DNA of 64,000 nucleotides from the NCBI GenBank assembly GCA_934047225.1, contig OW203988.1, positions 7,412,229 to 7,476,228 of the forward strand. The letters run 5' to 3'. Below, piece by piece: positions 1 to 11,481 of the stretch (the stretch's first letter is position 1; the number at the start of each line of letters is the position of its first letter). The position numbers and the translations under genes were made by a program. Source of the DNA: Ypsolopha sequella (taxonomy: Eukaryota > Arthropoda > Insecta > Lepidoptera > Ypsolophidae). The notes beneath the pieces are model-generated. The model did no database searches. It saw only the letters and a program-made list of their open reading frames with translations, and was not told the DNA's origin.

Positions 1-79
1 TCTGCAGATGATTGAAAGATGAAGAATACTTGATTAATAGTGTGTGTATGTATCAACCAAATATTCCTCACCTCATCTG

Positions 80-250
80 TAGCCTAAGCATGAAAACCTC
101 TCCATATAGTTGCTTTTGAAACTAAACTTAGGTTACCATATGTAAATGCCAGTTCTGCTACTGTCTGTTTGGAGCGGTTTCCCAGATTCCATACAATTTT
201 GATGTGGTTTTAAACGCAACTATATGGAGATGTTATCATGCTTAGGCTAC
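80..250. mobile_element. Palindromic MITE
   Basis: The left arm (tagcctaagcatg, then ctccatatagttgc) recurs inverted at the right end (gcaactatatggag, then catgcttaggcta). The arms are about 35 bp around a 100-bp core. There is no coding capacity. Confidence 0.6.
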
Positions 251-1448
251 TGTTACCTCCTGTAGGTTGTAGGATGAAAGTGTTTACACTGGGCCTGGTT
301 ACTTATTTATTTTGTTGACTGTACATATATTTATACTAAATTATTAAATATCCAAGAAGTGCTTTTGTTACATTTATATTATACCTAACTAAAGTGGTTC
401 ATCAAGTTATTAACTGTACACTTGTATCTATATAGAAAGCAATAATATTTCATTTAAAAAATATAATTTCATTGCTTCAATTAATCAAGTAGTAAGAGAA
501 AAATTTTTTTTTGAATTTTCTGTAGTTTTAATTCTCTCATAGGATGATACGAGTTTTAGCTAAGTCGTTAAAGTTTTTCATATTTTAGTCATAAGTTTTA
601 ACTATGGTAGTGACAACAATTGATCGCCTCTATAACAGCTGTGTTTAGTGAATTTTTAATGTACCCTATTTAAAATTTCGGTTTAAAATAAAAATCTACT
701 AACATTAGATATGTCAAAAATAAAAATAGCCTTACATCTAGAAGGTGACTGATTTACAGATATAATGTTTGGAAAGAGACAGAGCTGTAGGATTAAGAAG
801 AGGAGAACCCTTTATTTATTGATTACCATTTAGCCACTATCACTCCCCGTTGAATTGTACAAATTGTTAACCTCTTGAGTTTAAAAACTTTATATTTAAA
901 AACGAGTTTATATCAACAATGAAGTATTACAATGTTTTATTGAAACTTGCTCAAAAATAATTATGAAACTTGGTAGGCATTTAAACAACAAAGGCGCCAT
1001 CACTTGATCTGCTACATTAATGACTTAACTTTTTTTGTCCAGAGAGCTCTAGTGCAATTTTTAAATCATGTTTCCATTAAAATGCTCTTATTAGACCCAA
1101 ATCTTGTACGAAGATAGCAAAATGACTCTTTTTAGAAAAGAAATCACAAAACAGTAACACCCAATAAAAGAAACATGAATTACTAAAAACTTTAAACAAA
1201 CCTTTTTTGTGTTCCCCTTATGGTCGTCCATAAATCACGTGACGCTAATTAAGAAGGAGGGCTAGGGGGGTCTGAACCAAATGCCACATCACAATCTGGA
1301 CTGTGATCTATTTATTATTCCATTATCGTTTTAGGGATAGTGAAAATAAAGTTATCTCCTCCTATGGACTCCCGGTTAAACTCCCGCCTATGGCTCTGGC
1401 TATGATAGTAACTAAATGCTTAATTTTACATTTTTTTATTATTTTTAG
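251..1448. other. 5' intron remnant: mostly unclassified
   Basis: This is the end of the intron before the first visible CdsA exon. The stretch from about 610 to 1015 resembles a diverged copy of the element at 12785-13463: it shares acagctg-tttagtga and atttcggtt blocks and the closing aggcgccatcact. No exon or gene is seen elsewhere. Confidence 0.4.
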
Positions 1449-1545
1449 ATGGAGAAATTGGGTGATCCGAGGTATTTTTACCTGGCTTATGATTGGAGCC
1501 TTTTGTCTTCTGATCTATGGAGGTCCCCTGGCTCTGATGATCACT
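1449..1545 (+). CDS. CdsA: CdsA exon (first in window): first membrane segment
   Basis: The acceptor is the AG at 1447-1448 after a T-rich tract. The exon opens with the third base of a split Arg codon and then encodes [18 protein letters not shown], continuing into a hydrophobic stretch that ends LALMIT. This is the conserved entry to the first membrane helix of eukaryotic CDP-DAG synthases. The donor is gtgagt at 1546, leaving a phase-0 end. An open frame runs upstream to 1303, but that is intron: it lacks family similarity and the AG acceptor fits the known family sequence exactly. Confidence 0.92.
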
Positions 1546-2297
1546 GTGAGTTAATAAATTACTTAAGCCATATAAAACCCTTATAGCAAAACTTTAGGGT
1601 CTATCTGTCCATCATATTGCTCAAAAACAGCTTACATCGTTGGACGATTAAACTGACATTTGACATGTAATATTCTGGGTCCCTGGAAAAAAGAAAGAAA
1701 AGTCTTTGGTAATAGTGTCGATTTGTTGTTACACAATGTAGGACTAAACTTATTTTAAGCATTTTGTGTATCAAAAAGACAAAGACAGGACGCTTATAGT
1801 AACGTTAGTTCTGTCAAATAAGTTAGGTTGTGTTACACCGAATCGACAACTAATGTCACATTTTGTTAACACATTGAAGGACAGAAACGCTGGACAGCGT
1901 CCTACAGCATACTATTAGGTATACCAATTTGAACACGACGCCGTATGGCGTCATCAATTCCCTGTAGAATTGCGGCAGAACGGCTAGCAGCGTCGAGATT
2001 TCTCTACAAACCAGTACAAGTGTTGTTTATTGTGTCACAAAGTGAACATTCAAACGAGATCTGTCAATCCAATGGGCCTAAATGTCCGTATCTCCTTTCG
2101 CCTTGTGTCACAACACAACTTGTATATGAAGGCAATCGCTATCGTTCAACTTGTTTATATTGAAGAAATTTGTGCTTTAACGTCTAATGAAAGTTAATTT
2201 CAATCAGATCGCACCATTACTGGTCTTGTGTACAGTAAACGCAAGACTAAGCTGAATTTTGAGGTAATATTGGTTAACAAAAATTTCTTTCTGGCAG

Positions 2298-2474
2298 GTA
2301 CTGTGCGTCCAAGTGAAGTGCTTTGAAGAAATCATCAACATCGGCTATGCGGTCTACCGGGTGCATGGTCTACCATGGTTCAGGTCACTTTCCTGGTACT
2401 TTCTGTTGACTTCAAACTACTTCTTCTATGGAGAAAACCTCATTGATTATTTCGGAGTGGTCATCAATAGGACA
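2298..2474 (+). CDS. CdsA: CdsA exon: second and third membrane segments
   Basis: Fifty-nine codons between acceptor ctggcag (AG at 2296-2297) and donor gtaagt at 2475, phase 0 at both ends. It encodes the conserved [12 protein letters not shown] block, the [20 protein letters not shown] block and the [15 protein letters not shown] block, which in the family lie on the loop and membrane segments after the first helix. The most likely reading starts with VLCVQVKCF. Spliced to the next exon it gives [17 protein letters not shown], a seamless family match. Confidence 0.95.
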
Positions 2475-2534
2475 GTAAGTATTTTTACTACTTTCTAGTT
2501 TTTGGGCAGTGGCTTCCTCCGCATAGTACAAAAG

Positions 2535-2960
2535 GAAACTTTATGGTGAGACTCCGTTGTCCGTCCGTATGTCACACACAGCCTCATAACTCTAGCACAA
2601 AAATAACATTAATTAAAAACTGAGTAAAAAATTTTTAAGAATTTGAAAGTGCTCAAAATATTTGTAACACAAAACAGAAAAAAAATCCTTTAAATACAAT
2701 ATGGATATCAAATTTTAGATATGAAAAAGCTGATTGTAAAAACTGGCACTAATTCCTAAAAATCTTTGAAAAACCACAAAAAAATGTGTGTGTCCCCCTT
2801 TATCTCCGAAACTGGTTAACTCCGAATATGAAAAAAAAACGATTATAGGTCATATACTAGCCAATTTATTCCTTTGCGCCCTTGTAGCATAAACTACTAT
2901 TAATTATTCCGTTCAAATAAACATTAAGTTATCATGAATAATAACTATTATAATTGTAAC
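2535..2960. repeat. Diverged Lepidoptera-type repeats
   Basis: The left end contains gtgagactccgttgtccgtc, a piece of the GGGTTCCGT...TTGGCCGGTTTT family seen at 18661. At 2861-2905 the tail gcgcccttgtagcataaact of the 7134 family is present. The rest is unclassified. Confidence 0.4.
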
Positions 2961-3171
2961 TAGTGGTTGGTCCCTAACTGTGAACTCACGAATCCCTTCT
3001 TACAGCCCCATTATGTCGGCAACCCCTTGACCGATTTCGCTCATGTTTAGGGTTGCCATATTTTGTTAGGGTGTCATCGGGACGCTCTGGAATGAGTAGT
3101 AAATTAATACGCGATTTTAAGACAAGACAAATATTTATTCGCTTATTCACTATATTTATTAGATATACAGG

Positions 3172-3398
3172 GTGTTAAGATGAAGATGCGGAAGCCTGAA
3201 ACTGGCGATAGTACTCGTACATACGAACAACTTTTCATGAAAACAAATTGAGAAATCGAGGAAAATAAAATCAAGGGCATCATACATTTTGATTGGGTAA
3301 CTATGTCACTTTTCTATGGAACAGCTAATTTTTTTTCGCGATTCGAGGGTTGTCTCCGGTTTCCGGCTTCCGCAATTTCATCTTAACACCCCAGTATA
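3172..3398. mobile_element. Nested MITE, family C
   Basis: The ends ggtgttaagatgaag and tcatcttaacaccc are inverted, with inner inverted blocks gcggaagcc and ggcttccgc. The core holds gatagtactcgta-catacgaacaactttt. Related copies lie at 52562-52760 and 60074-60275. It lies inside the hAT element at 3048. Confidence 0.7.
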
Positions 3399-3542
3399 CA
3401 CATTTACGTATTTGTAGCGAATGTATTACGAGTATTATACTTTTCTGAGTACGTAATTTTTTTCATTAATATAGAAATAAAAATACAAACAAAACTATGC
3501 AAGTCTTAGTTATTATACCTATTATAGTTCATCTGACACTAA

Positions 3543-3700
3543 AGCCTATTCTGAAGGCTTTAATTTTAGTTTTAGTGCTGTCAAAGCTTGAAATTTTCCA
3601 AAGAAATTTAGCTTCTAATCCTAACCCTTAAAGACCATTTTGTATCGAAGAATATTTAGTTTTGACAGCACTAAAACTAAAGCCTTCAGAATCGGCTTTA
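3543..3700. mobile_element. Nested palindromic MITE
   Basis: The left arm aaagcctattctgaaggctt plus tagttttagtgctgtcaaa recurs inverted at the right end as tttgacagcactaaaactaa plus gccttcagaat. The arms are about 45 bp. It also lies inside the 3048-3857 hAT element. Confidence 0.7.
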
Positions 3701-3865
3701 TTGTCGACTATATCGCCTCTAAAGTTTGTGGCAGCGAAGAATTTCTTTCATTCCACTGGGCGCAGTTATTGTGTAATTTTAGTGTTAGTCGGGACGTCGA
3801 GACAGAGGACTCAATAACGGTGACAGTCCCGATATATCTGGACGAATGGCAACCCTACTCATGTT

Positions 3866-4847
3866 TTAACTTAAGAAATATTTTTTTATCCGGTTTCGGA
3901 TTTTACTCCATTTTCAAGGGAAGATGATAATTAAAATATCACGTGACATATTCGCAGCTCAGATTTTATCGACTTCATAACGTTTTGGTCAGCGTGCGAT
4001 CGGGTATGCATAGTTGCTATCAAATCGATCCAAACCGCATTGTGGAATAAAGCACTGCGTCGCAGCAGTTTTTTATTGAAAGCCACTAACAAATATTCAA
4101 CATATTCGCAGAAAGTAAGTTAGGTTACATTTATCATCTTCAAATTCATTTTTTATTTAAACTTTGAGTTTTGTTTACCTATTTTAAGACCAGTGAAAAT
4201 ATTTTGTAGGCATGGCAGCTCGTGCAATTTTATTAGCTGAAGCTGAAGAGGAGAGGTTGAGGAAGGTTCTCGGCATCACAAAGCGTCGCTCGCCAAGGAT
4301 TCAAGGAGTAAAACAATATATTTTCCTTATAAGAAAATAATAAAATAAAATCTTTTTATAAAAAAAACAATGTGATTATAACCTTGGATCTCAACACAAC
4401 AAACACTACGAAACGAAAGACGCCATTGTGAATTTGTGAGTTTGACACTTCAAGTTATCAAATATTATCCGGTATATTTAAGGATGTCAAACTGTTACAC
4501 AGAACCACATCGGTTGTTAAGGTAATTTAATTTAGTAGAGTAGCACTGTCGGAATTTATCCATAGAGTCGATAGACACCACTTGTACATTGGTGGGTTTT
4601 ATGATAGAGAATGGACACTGAAGTTTTAGACAATAGCCCCGCTGGTCGGCTATACCGATCAAAAATAGTTATTGAGGTGAGCCGTTTTGCAATAATAATG
4701 CTTTATCCTCGAATTTCATTCAATTCGGAAATTTAGATATCGTTAAAATCCATGTATTAAAATGTCGTTGGGGTCTGTATGTCATTCCTATTTGTGATAC
4801 CTTGAAAAAAAGTGTCGATGAAGACCTCATTCCAATAATTGAATGTG
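3866..4847. other. Intron sequence without recognised gene
   Basis: No exon signal is seen. A piece near 4640-4720 (ctggtcggctataccgatca, then gaggtgagccgttttgc) resembles the arms of the nested foldback at 21170-21500, so part of this stretch is an old copy of that family. Confidence 0.4.
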
Positions 4848-4988
4848 TGCCCAGAATAAGGGTATATTCAATACAAAAAAATCAAAACACTGTTTTTAAC
4901 AGAAAAAGGGTCTATATCGCAATATGATCAGAAGATGATAGAAAAAAAGTTTTTTTTTTTTCATTTAGACCCTTATTCTGGGCACAAA
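4848..4988. mobile_element. Short palindromic MITE
   Basis: Terminal inverted repeats gtgcccagaataagggt and acccttattctgggcac (17 bp, perfect) enclose an A/T-rich core. Confidence 0.6.
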
Positions 4989-5108
4989 TTCAATTAATAA
5001 GTATTTCCAAACTAGCCCCATAATGGTACAAACAGTTCCTTGCTTAAAAAACAATTTTTCCACATAACAAGCTTAATTAAATTTTTATTATCGTAATATC
5101 TCCTTTTT

Positions 5109-5845
5109 AGGGTTCCGTAGTCAACAACAAGGATCCCTTATACTTTTGCCATGTCCGTCCGTCTGTCTATCTGTCTGTTTGTCTGTCTGTCCGCGGCTTA
5201 GCTTAGAGACTATTAGTACTAGAAAGCTGTAATTTGGCATGGGTATACATATTTATCACGCCGATAAAGTGGTACAGTAAAATTTTGAAAAAAAAATTTT
5301 TTAGTGTACCTCTCCTACACGTAAAGTGGGGATGATTTTTTTTTCTCGTCTATCCCCTAGTGTGGGGTGTCGTTGGTTAGGTAATTTAAAAGTATTAAGG
5401 GCGTGAGAAGACCATTTTTTGTTCTAGGGTTTTGTTTGCGAAATATTAAGCTTAAAAGTGTTAATTTTTGTTAGATTCAGGTGTCCCCCCCCCCCTGCCT
5501 GCGAAACGATTGTATTTGGAGACGTGAAAAAAATCACGGCTGTAGTATACATAACGAAATTAAAAGGAAAACTATCACAGCTAAGTAGGCTTTACAAGTT
5601 AACGAGTACAGATCGCGCCAAACTTTTAGTCCCTTCTAAACACGGGGCGATTCGCATCAGCAGGAACAAAATATATGGGCCTTTCTTGGGAAGAGCAACT
5701 TCCGAGCGTACTAAAAGTTTGGCGCGATCTGTATTGGTCGACAAACTTATAAAATGTACTTGAAGAAGAAGTCCGCATATTGTGCAGGGCAACTACGGAA
5801 ACCTACACTGCGCGTGGCCCGACACGCTCTTGGCCGGTTTTCTTA
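5109..5845 (+). repeat. GGGTTCCGT...TTGGCCGGTTTT repeat with nested palindrome
   Basis: It starts with agggttccgtagtcaacaac and a (CTGT)n-rich run, and ends with gcgtggcccgacacgctc and ttggccggttttct. Fragments of the same repeat occur at 6498-6972 (inverted), 18661-18942 and 34027-34119 (inverted). A palindrome at 5604-5736 lies within it. Confidence 0.55.
5604..5736. mobile_element. Palindromic MITE
   Basis: Perfect arms acagatcgcgccaaactttt and aaaagtttggcgcgatctgt, about 23 bp, around a 90-bp core. It lies inside the 5109-5845 repeat. Confidence 0.6.
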
Positions 5846-6497
5846 ATTAATATTGATTATAACCGTTTAATTCATACACACAATAATAAAATTTAAATGG
5901 TTTTGATAGTCATGCATAGGTTCACATTGTTTTTATTTCCTGAACATGTATCTAACGTTACGGCTTTGGTTTTTAATTTTACTTGTATTGATTTTATTTT
6001 TCGTTAGTATTTATGTGGTATTTAATGTTTTGAGATGCAATAACCCTAAAATTTGACGGCAAATAGTGGACAAAACGTTGAATCATCATGTAAGTAAAAT
6101 ACTTTAGTTGTGGTAAAAAGTTATACTATCAAGTAAGTAAAATTATACAGGAATATGAAATCCATAGGTTGGGTGTTCAACCAAAAACGCCCGCGTGAGC
6201 GTTCACTTGTGTATTACTAGTTGGTGTATAAAATAGTTCCAAACTAGCGTGATAGACATCGAAACAGCTATGCGGGCACGTACGCGTTGATTAGATACAT
6301 TTGACAGATAGAATCGATAAATCTAAACGATAACCCTTATTGCAATAAAATAACAGTTACATTTTTATTTATCGAATCGATGTCGAGTCGATACCAAGTT
6401 CATGCTAGTGCAGGATCGACCCTCATCGGAGATTTTTTTTTCTACGAATTTGTTTCTAATTTTTTTTTCTACGTATCTTTATCTTGTATTAAAATGT

Positions 6498-6972
6498 AAA
6501 AAACCGGTCAAGTGCGAGAAGGACTCGATCCCTGAGGGTTCCGTATATACCGTTTAAAAGACAAACTTATTAAACTTACAGTTATTAGTATCCAACTTAA
6601 CTTGATACTTACGACCTTTTCAACTCTATGTATCTAAAGGGTCTTATTAAGTTGGTCGTTAATAACTTTGTAATTAATTAAATATGGGTAATTTTCTGAT
6701 TTTTTCCTATACATGTGCTGTAAGACCGCCCTGTAAACGAAATTTTAAGTTTCTAAGTCAACTGGAATGCCCAGTTTTCATTGTGAGCAAATTTGTTCGA
6801 GATTGATTATGTAAAGGGCAACTTTTTTGCGTTGAGTTAGAAGCCCGATTATGGGCCCGCAGACTTCTGTAGGAGGTATCAGTTTCAACTTGATATCTTA
6901 TACGGGGGTCGAGCAAAAGGGTCTTGACAGACGGACAACAAAGTGAACCTATAAGGGTTTTGTTTTACCATT
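6498..6972 (-). repeat. Inverted copy of the GGGTTCCGT repeat
   Basis: It starts aaaaaccggtcaagtgcgag and ends near gacagacggacaacaaagtg with a ctataagggttttg block, the reverse order of the 18661 copy. It is diverged and internally altered. Confidence 0.5.
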
Positions 6973-7133
6973 TTGAAGAATTGAACCCTAAAAACATTTC
7001 TTAAATCACCTAGCCAACGACAATATAGAGCTACTAATACATTAGAACGTAGAAATTTTCGTTAGGCCGGTGATAGTGATAGTGCTGTGCTACGCGGTTG
7101 GACAACGCACGGTCGGCAGCTACGTTTTTAAGC

Positions 7134-7530
7134 TTTTTCAATGCATGTGCTCGTAAAGGCCCACTTTTTATGCATCAAAACCGAACAAAAAGTCGATTAT
7201 TTTGCCCTAGGGCTTTATTATTATTATTTTTTTAATTTATTTACAATGGTTGGCTAACCTGCAGCCTTTCCTGTGTACCATAGATGTTATACTTTTTTTT
7301 CCACTGTTTAACGGCTCTGGATACAGTCCTTTTGAGCCAATTATAATTTAAAGTTCACAAGATTATATTTGTTTTCATTTCCTCACACTATGCATTGAAA
7401 AACGTAGTATGATACACGGGCGTAAAAGCAATAAATTACTCGGTTACGTTTAAAACACTCGCTACGCTCGTGTTTTAAATCGTCCTCGTATTTTATTCCT
7501 TTGCGCCCTAGTAGCATAAACTACTATTAA
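7134..7530 (+). repeat. 400-bp dispersed repeat, copy 1
   Basis: It begins tttttcaatgcatgtgctcg, has tttttcaatgca repeated inverted inside (tgcattgaaaaa), and ends gcgccctagtagcataaact-acta. An inverted copy lies at 34668-35066 and a direct one at 55008-55487. A cctagggc motif and a perfect hairpin around cgagcgtagcgag are shared. The class is unknown. Confidence 0.65.
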
Positions 7531-8044
7531 GAACCCGGTGCAGGACGACGCCAACTCACATTCGAAGCGAGACGTATCGCGACAATAAAGTGCATATTTG
7601 GCTGGCTGATCTAAACAAGCGCCTCACGCTTTGCCCCGCGCCGTTCGAACTGTGCTGAGCGAGTCTCGCCCTTTACGTTGGAAATAATAATTATTTCTGA
7701 ATACCTTAATTGTGCCTCGATTACTTGTTAATTTTTATTCTGTTTTAATTAATTAGAATATTGATAATACTTCCAAGTGGTGTATGTCCTTACTTTGCTT
7801 GTTAAATGTTCACACGTCACTTAACGAAGCCTTGTAAAAGTACTCTATTTTAGGGCGAAAACCCATTATTTTAAATATTTTTCTGGTCTTTAACGCGATG
7901 TTTGTGAAAAAATCAGGGACATACACCACTTTATATTGACCGTCTTAATAAAAGCCTAAAATTTATTTGATTGTATTGTTCCACTTTCGCGAGTTATTAT
8001 GGTTTCTGGATATGTATGAAGTACGATTCGGAGCAGGTTCTTAA
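7527..8044. mobile_element. TTAA-flanked MITE (GAACCCGG ends), copy 1
   Basis: It is bounded by TTAA at 7527-7530 and 8041-8044 with inverted ends gaacccggtgc and gagcaggttc. It shares blocks such as acatacaccacttta and gcctaaaat-ttatttgatt with the better-preserved copy at 44683-45081. The TTAA target suggests a piggyBac-type driver. Confidence 0.65.
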
Positions 8045-8069
8045 CACCCGGAAAAATTTAGAAATTTAG

Positions 8070-8206
8070 TTACGTCCAATTGTGTAAGAAAATCTTAATC
8101 ATTTGACAGCTTAAAAGGAACGGTTTCAATTGTCAAACTGCCTTAGCAAATTAGCCAGTTTGACAGTTGAAATCGTACGTTTTACGTCGAACGTTTGTTG
8201 CACAAT
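8070..8206. mobile_element. Palindromic MITE (CAATTGTGTAAGAAA ends), copy 1
   Basis: It carries ccaattgtgtaagaaaat at the left and inverted blocks ggtttcaattgtcaaactg and cagtttgacagttgaaatc. A cleaner copy sits at 61115-61252. Confidence 0.55.
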
Positions 8207-8217
8207 TCCATCCAGTA

Positions 8218-8354
8218 CTCGTAGCACAGTGTTTAATCGCGCGCGACGCGAGTTAGTTGAATCACACACGTAACAAGATACAGTATGTCACGCTCCTCGC
8301 ACTTGTGATTCAACTAACTCGCGTCGCGCGCTATTAAACACTGTGCTACGGGTA
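8218..8354. mobile_element. Hairpin MITE with long GC-rich arms
   Basis: The arms run from about 8218 to 8268 and 8303 to 8354. The blocks gtagcacagtgtttaat, gcgcgacgcgagttagttga and atcac recur inverted as gtgat, tcaactaactcgcgtcgcgc and attaaacactgtgctac. Near-perfect arms of about 50 bp suggest recent origin. Confidence 0.65.
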
Positions 8355-8473
8355 CAGGGCTGGTTACATCAATAAATGATTCAGCCATTTAACGTAACTA
8401 GTTTACCACGAAGCAACTTCCTCTGTAGTAGATTTAGGTTTCCACTGATTTTTGTTCATACTCATGCCCTCAT

Positions 8474-9233
8474 TTAAGGCGCTACGGAAAAAAATGGACA
8501 CTTTAAGAACCTGCATATCTCCTCAGTAAATATTCTTTATTCTTTATTCTTTAATGTACACAGAAAAGCAGTTAAGACATATAATACATTAAAAGATATG
8601 TACACAGGCGAGCTTATCTCTAAAAAGAGATTTCTTCCAGCAAACCTAAGCGGGAAAGGGAAATTTTATTAAAATAAGTAATCATACATACGTGTACTAC
8701 AAAATATATATCCTAAATAATATATTTATAAATATATATATATATATATATATAATACGATACCTTAACAAAATATACATACATAAAATTATAATATACT
8801 TACTTACACTTACTTACCTAAAATACATATAAAGTATACATAAACTTACCTATTTACTATGATTAATTAATGTATTACTTTGATAAAATATTATATTATT
8901 TTTGGAATCTTTTTCTAGGGATCTGTTAAAACAGAAACGCGATTGGAGAAATTCGGCTCGATAGAAATATTTATTGAAATGAGTTCTTTTTTAACACCAA
9001 TTCTCCTGGTTTGACAATTTGGAATGACATATGGACTACGATTATATGTTACTAGATGGGTTTTAACAGTATCTAGGACCAGTTAAACGAAATTTTGATA
9101 GCAACTTTAGTACAATTTATATTAATAAAAAACTGACATTTTGCTGCTTTTCCACGAATCCGTTCCTCTCGCACTGAGGGTTTTTTCGCATATGGAGTAA
9201 CAAGGACGCTAAAACCTTTACATATCGCCTTAA
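8474..9233. mobile_element. TTAA-flanked MITE family A, copy 1 (interrupted)
   Basis: It starts TTAAGGCGCTACGG at 8474 and ends ACATATCGCCTTAA at 9233. Shared internal blocks are gggatctgttaaaacagaaa, ctcgatagaaatatttattg and tgatagcaactttagtac. A LINE 3' end at about 8532-8866 interrupts it. Other copies: 9733-10343, 20390-20814, 22127-22275, 30916-31320. Confidence 0.75.
8532..8866 (-). mobile_element. LINE 3' end nested in MITE A
   Basis: Read on the minus strand it has the block ggaagaaatctctttttaga, an AG-CTCGCCTGTGTACAT motif, and a 3' tail of (AATAAAG)n repeats at 8532-8565. It is a typical non-LTR 3' terminus. A related end lies at 37417-37610. The run of TA dinucleotides at 8733-8752 lies within. 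Confidence 0.55.
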
Positions 9234-9732
9234 ACCAAACTAATTAGTACAATAATTGTTTTGGTATGTTCAATCCGACAAAACTGATGTACAATTAACG
9301 AGGTCAATGTTTTGCGTAATACTGTAGATATTAACATTTGTTTAAGGACTGTGATCCAAGTTTTAGTTTATTTAAGGTCTTAAGGCTAGACGGTAACTTT
9401 TTACCGCGAATTCGTATCCTAGCTCTTTACGTTTTCTTGCTATCCTATTTAGCCTACATACCAAACTACTGCATTTTTCAAATATTTATGAACTAACAAG
9501 GGTCAATATGTATTCAAATTCTTAAAAAACATGTCTTATTTAAGAAAAATCGGTGTGAAAATAGGACGTTTTGGAGCACAAAATACAAGATTTCGGACTA
9601 CTTTGTTGTATTTTTGAAACATGTTGACTACCCAAAATTTTAGAACGGATAGGAAGTATAGGTTAAGAAAATAAGTTAAGTTTTTAATTTGAATTTTTTT
9701 TTTTTTTTTTTATTGTTAACTCTATTTTATTT

Positions 9733-10343
9733 ATAAAATAGTATATTATTATATATACTTTAATAGTATATTAGTTTTGGAATCTTTTTCTAGGGATCTG
9801 TTAAAACAGAAACGCGATTGCAGAAATTCGGCTCGATAGAAATATTTATTGAAATGAGGTGATGATTTTCGACACCAATTCTCCTGGTTTGAAAATTTAG
9901 AATGACATATGGGCTACAATGATATTTTATTAGATGGGTTTTAACGGTATCTAGGACCAGCCCCCCTATTCTGTATCTTTAGTTGCCAACTGCACGAGGT
10001 GCCTATCATCAAAAACATAGCTAAAAACTTAAATTTCAAAATTGCCTTTAGTGGGTATTGAACTATTAACAATCTGTGTCGTCACTTCAAGTGCGAAAAT
10101 ATCCTTAGGACATCGGAATTCGATAGTATATCTATGTTTTTGATGATAGACACCCAGTCCAGAAGGCAACTAGAGATACACAATAGGCCCGCTGGTTAAA
10201 CGAAATTTTGATAGCAACTTTAGTACATTTTATATTAATAAAAAAACGACTTTTTGCTACTTTTCTACGGATCCGTCCTCGCACTGAGGATTTTTTCGCA
10301 TATGGAGTAACAGGGACGGTAAAACTTTTACATATCGCCTTAA
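9733..10343. mobile_element. TTAA MITE family A, copy 2, carrying MITE B
   Basis: The left end is truncated (starts in ataaaatagtatattatt). The right end is CATATCGCCTTAA at 10343. It is split at the block tctaggacca/ttaaacgaa by a complete MITE B (9958-10196). Confidence 0.7.
9958..10196. mobile_element. MITE B, copy 1 (CCAGC...GCTGG)
   Basis: Inverted ends: ctattctgtatctttagttg and caactagagatacacaatag. The inner arms are gcctatcatcaaaaacatag and ctatgtttttgatgatagac. It is inserted in MITE A at the same site as the copy at 21908-22126. A free-standing copy is at 53085-53294. Confidence 0.7.
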
Positions 10344-11156
10344 GAAAATGTGATGAGGAATATAGTAGATTACGCACTAAGGGAATAAAGTAGTGTCTTA
10401 CGTCACGGGCGGCATATTGAACCCTGAGGAGTTATATAGAGTCCTGAGTAAAGCGAGGGGTTCAAGCTGCCCAAGACAAAGACAGGCTTTATTCCAGAGG
10501 AGCATACTCTACTTTTCACACCTTCTGCGAGACAACAAAAAGCTCGACATTTTTTATCAACATTAATAATTCAATAAAATTCACTGACAAACTGACAATC
10601 ATACCACCAAACACCGTCTTTTGTTTCACATTCTTTGTAAACGCTTTTTTTCTTTTTGTTGAATTCTGCTTATGGTGGCCAGTTCGATTTTGGAACAAAC
10701 CTCTTTACAATCCCATATGGGCATTTGTTTTCCACGAGTTTCCATAGGAATTTGTCGTTCCAAATTTAAATCACTTTAATCCCTAGGGATTTTCATATAA
10801 CTTTATATCCCTTGAGATATAATGCGTTACTTTACGTTGAGGTTGCATGATATGTAATTGGACATTGTCGAGCAGGTGGTGTGAAATTTTTTTTTTTATA
10901 TTGGCACCACTTTAGCAGGATGTAAGACCTTAAAAACATTTTAATTTTACCGGCGATCATAAAATTTCTTTTGCATGCGTTGAATTTGTAGATGCTGTCA
11001 GTGATAAGCGGTTTTACTCTGAAAACAGTTTTTTTATTTTTTTTTATTTTATTGTACGGACTAAACCCTTCGTACAATGTTATTATACAAATTTCTAGCA
11101 AAACCCTTTGGAACTCTAGTCAAAATAATTGAGAGTGTTCTAAGAAATCTGTAAGT
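10344..11156. other. Intron sequence, no gene recognised
   Basis: No reading frame with family similarity was recognised. The stretch has poly-A/T runs and the words caaagacaaagacaggcttt-like that resemble LINE tails, but nothing firm. Confidence 0.3.
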
Positions 11157-11331
11157 ACGTCCGTCCGTACTATTATGAATGCGAAAGTGTGTTTGCTGTT
11201 TGTTGGTTTGTCTTTCTTTCACGCAGCAACGGATCGACGTAATTTTTTGCAAAGAGATAGCTACTTTTTATCCTAGATAAATGCAAACTATTGCTGAGTT
11301 CAGCGCGTGCGAAGCCACGGGCAAAAGCTAA
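11157..11331 (+). repeat. Dispersed repeat ending GGGCAAAAGCTA
   Basis: It has tattatgaatgcgaaagtgt near its start, an ACGCAGCAACGGATCGACG block, and ends gcgaagccacgggcaaaagc-ta. This is a widespread lepidopteran repeat type; a Helitron-like origin is possible from the CTA(A/G) end but not shown. Related pieces are at 17100-17990 and, inverted, at 37354-37772. Confidence 0.5.
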
Positions 11332-11481
11332 TGAAAAATAAACTAAAACACAAATGCTCAGAGAAAATCCCGTCTAAGATTTTATCTTTATTCCGTGAAT
11401 TTGTTTTCTAATCGATTTTCCATCTTCTACTACACGGATGGCCTACTTTAAATATTTAGATCTTCAAAGCGCTAAAAATAA

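Larger units (their letters stand above)
3048..3857. mobile_element. hAT-type non-autonomous element, 810 bp, perfect 8-bp TSD
   Basis: The ends are TAGGGTTGCCAT and ATGGCAACCCTA, flanked by perfect 8-bp target duplications ctcatgtt at 3040-3047 and 3858-3865. Eight-base duplications and YAGGGTTGCCA ends are typical of hAT transposons. No transposase frame remains. Two further inverted-repeat elements (3172-3398 and 3543-3700) sit inside and inflate it. It shares its ends with the 393-bp copy at 17145-17537. Confidence 0.85.

Noticed and set aside
1303..1448. Extension of the first CdsA exon upstream to an in-frame start at 1303
   Set aside because: The upstream residues show no family similarity and a good T-rich acceptor at 1447-1448 fits the known exon start.
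11157..11331. A defined Helitron
   Set aside because: The CTA(A/G) end is suggestive but no 5' TC end, hairpin of the right spacing or A/T insertion site could be fixed.
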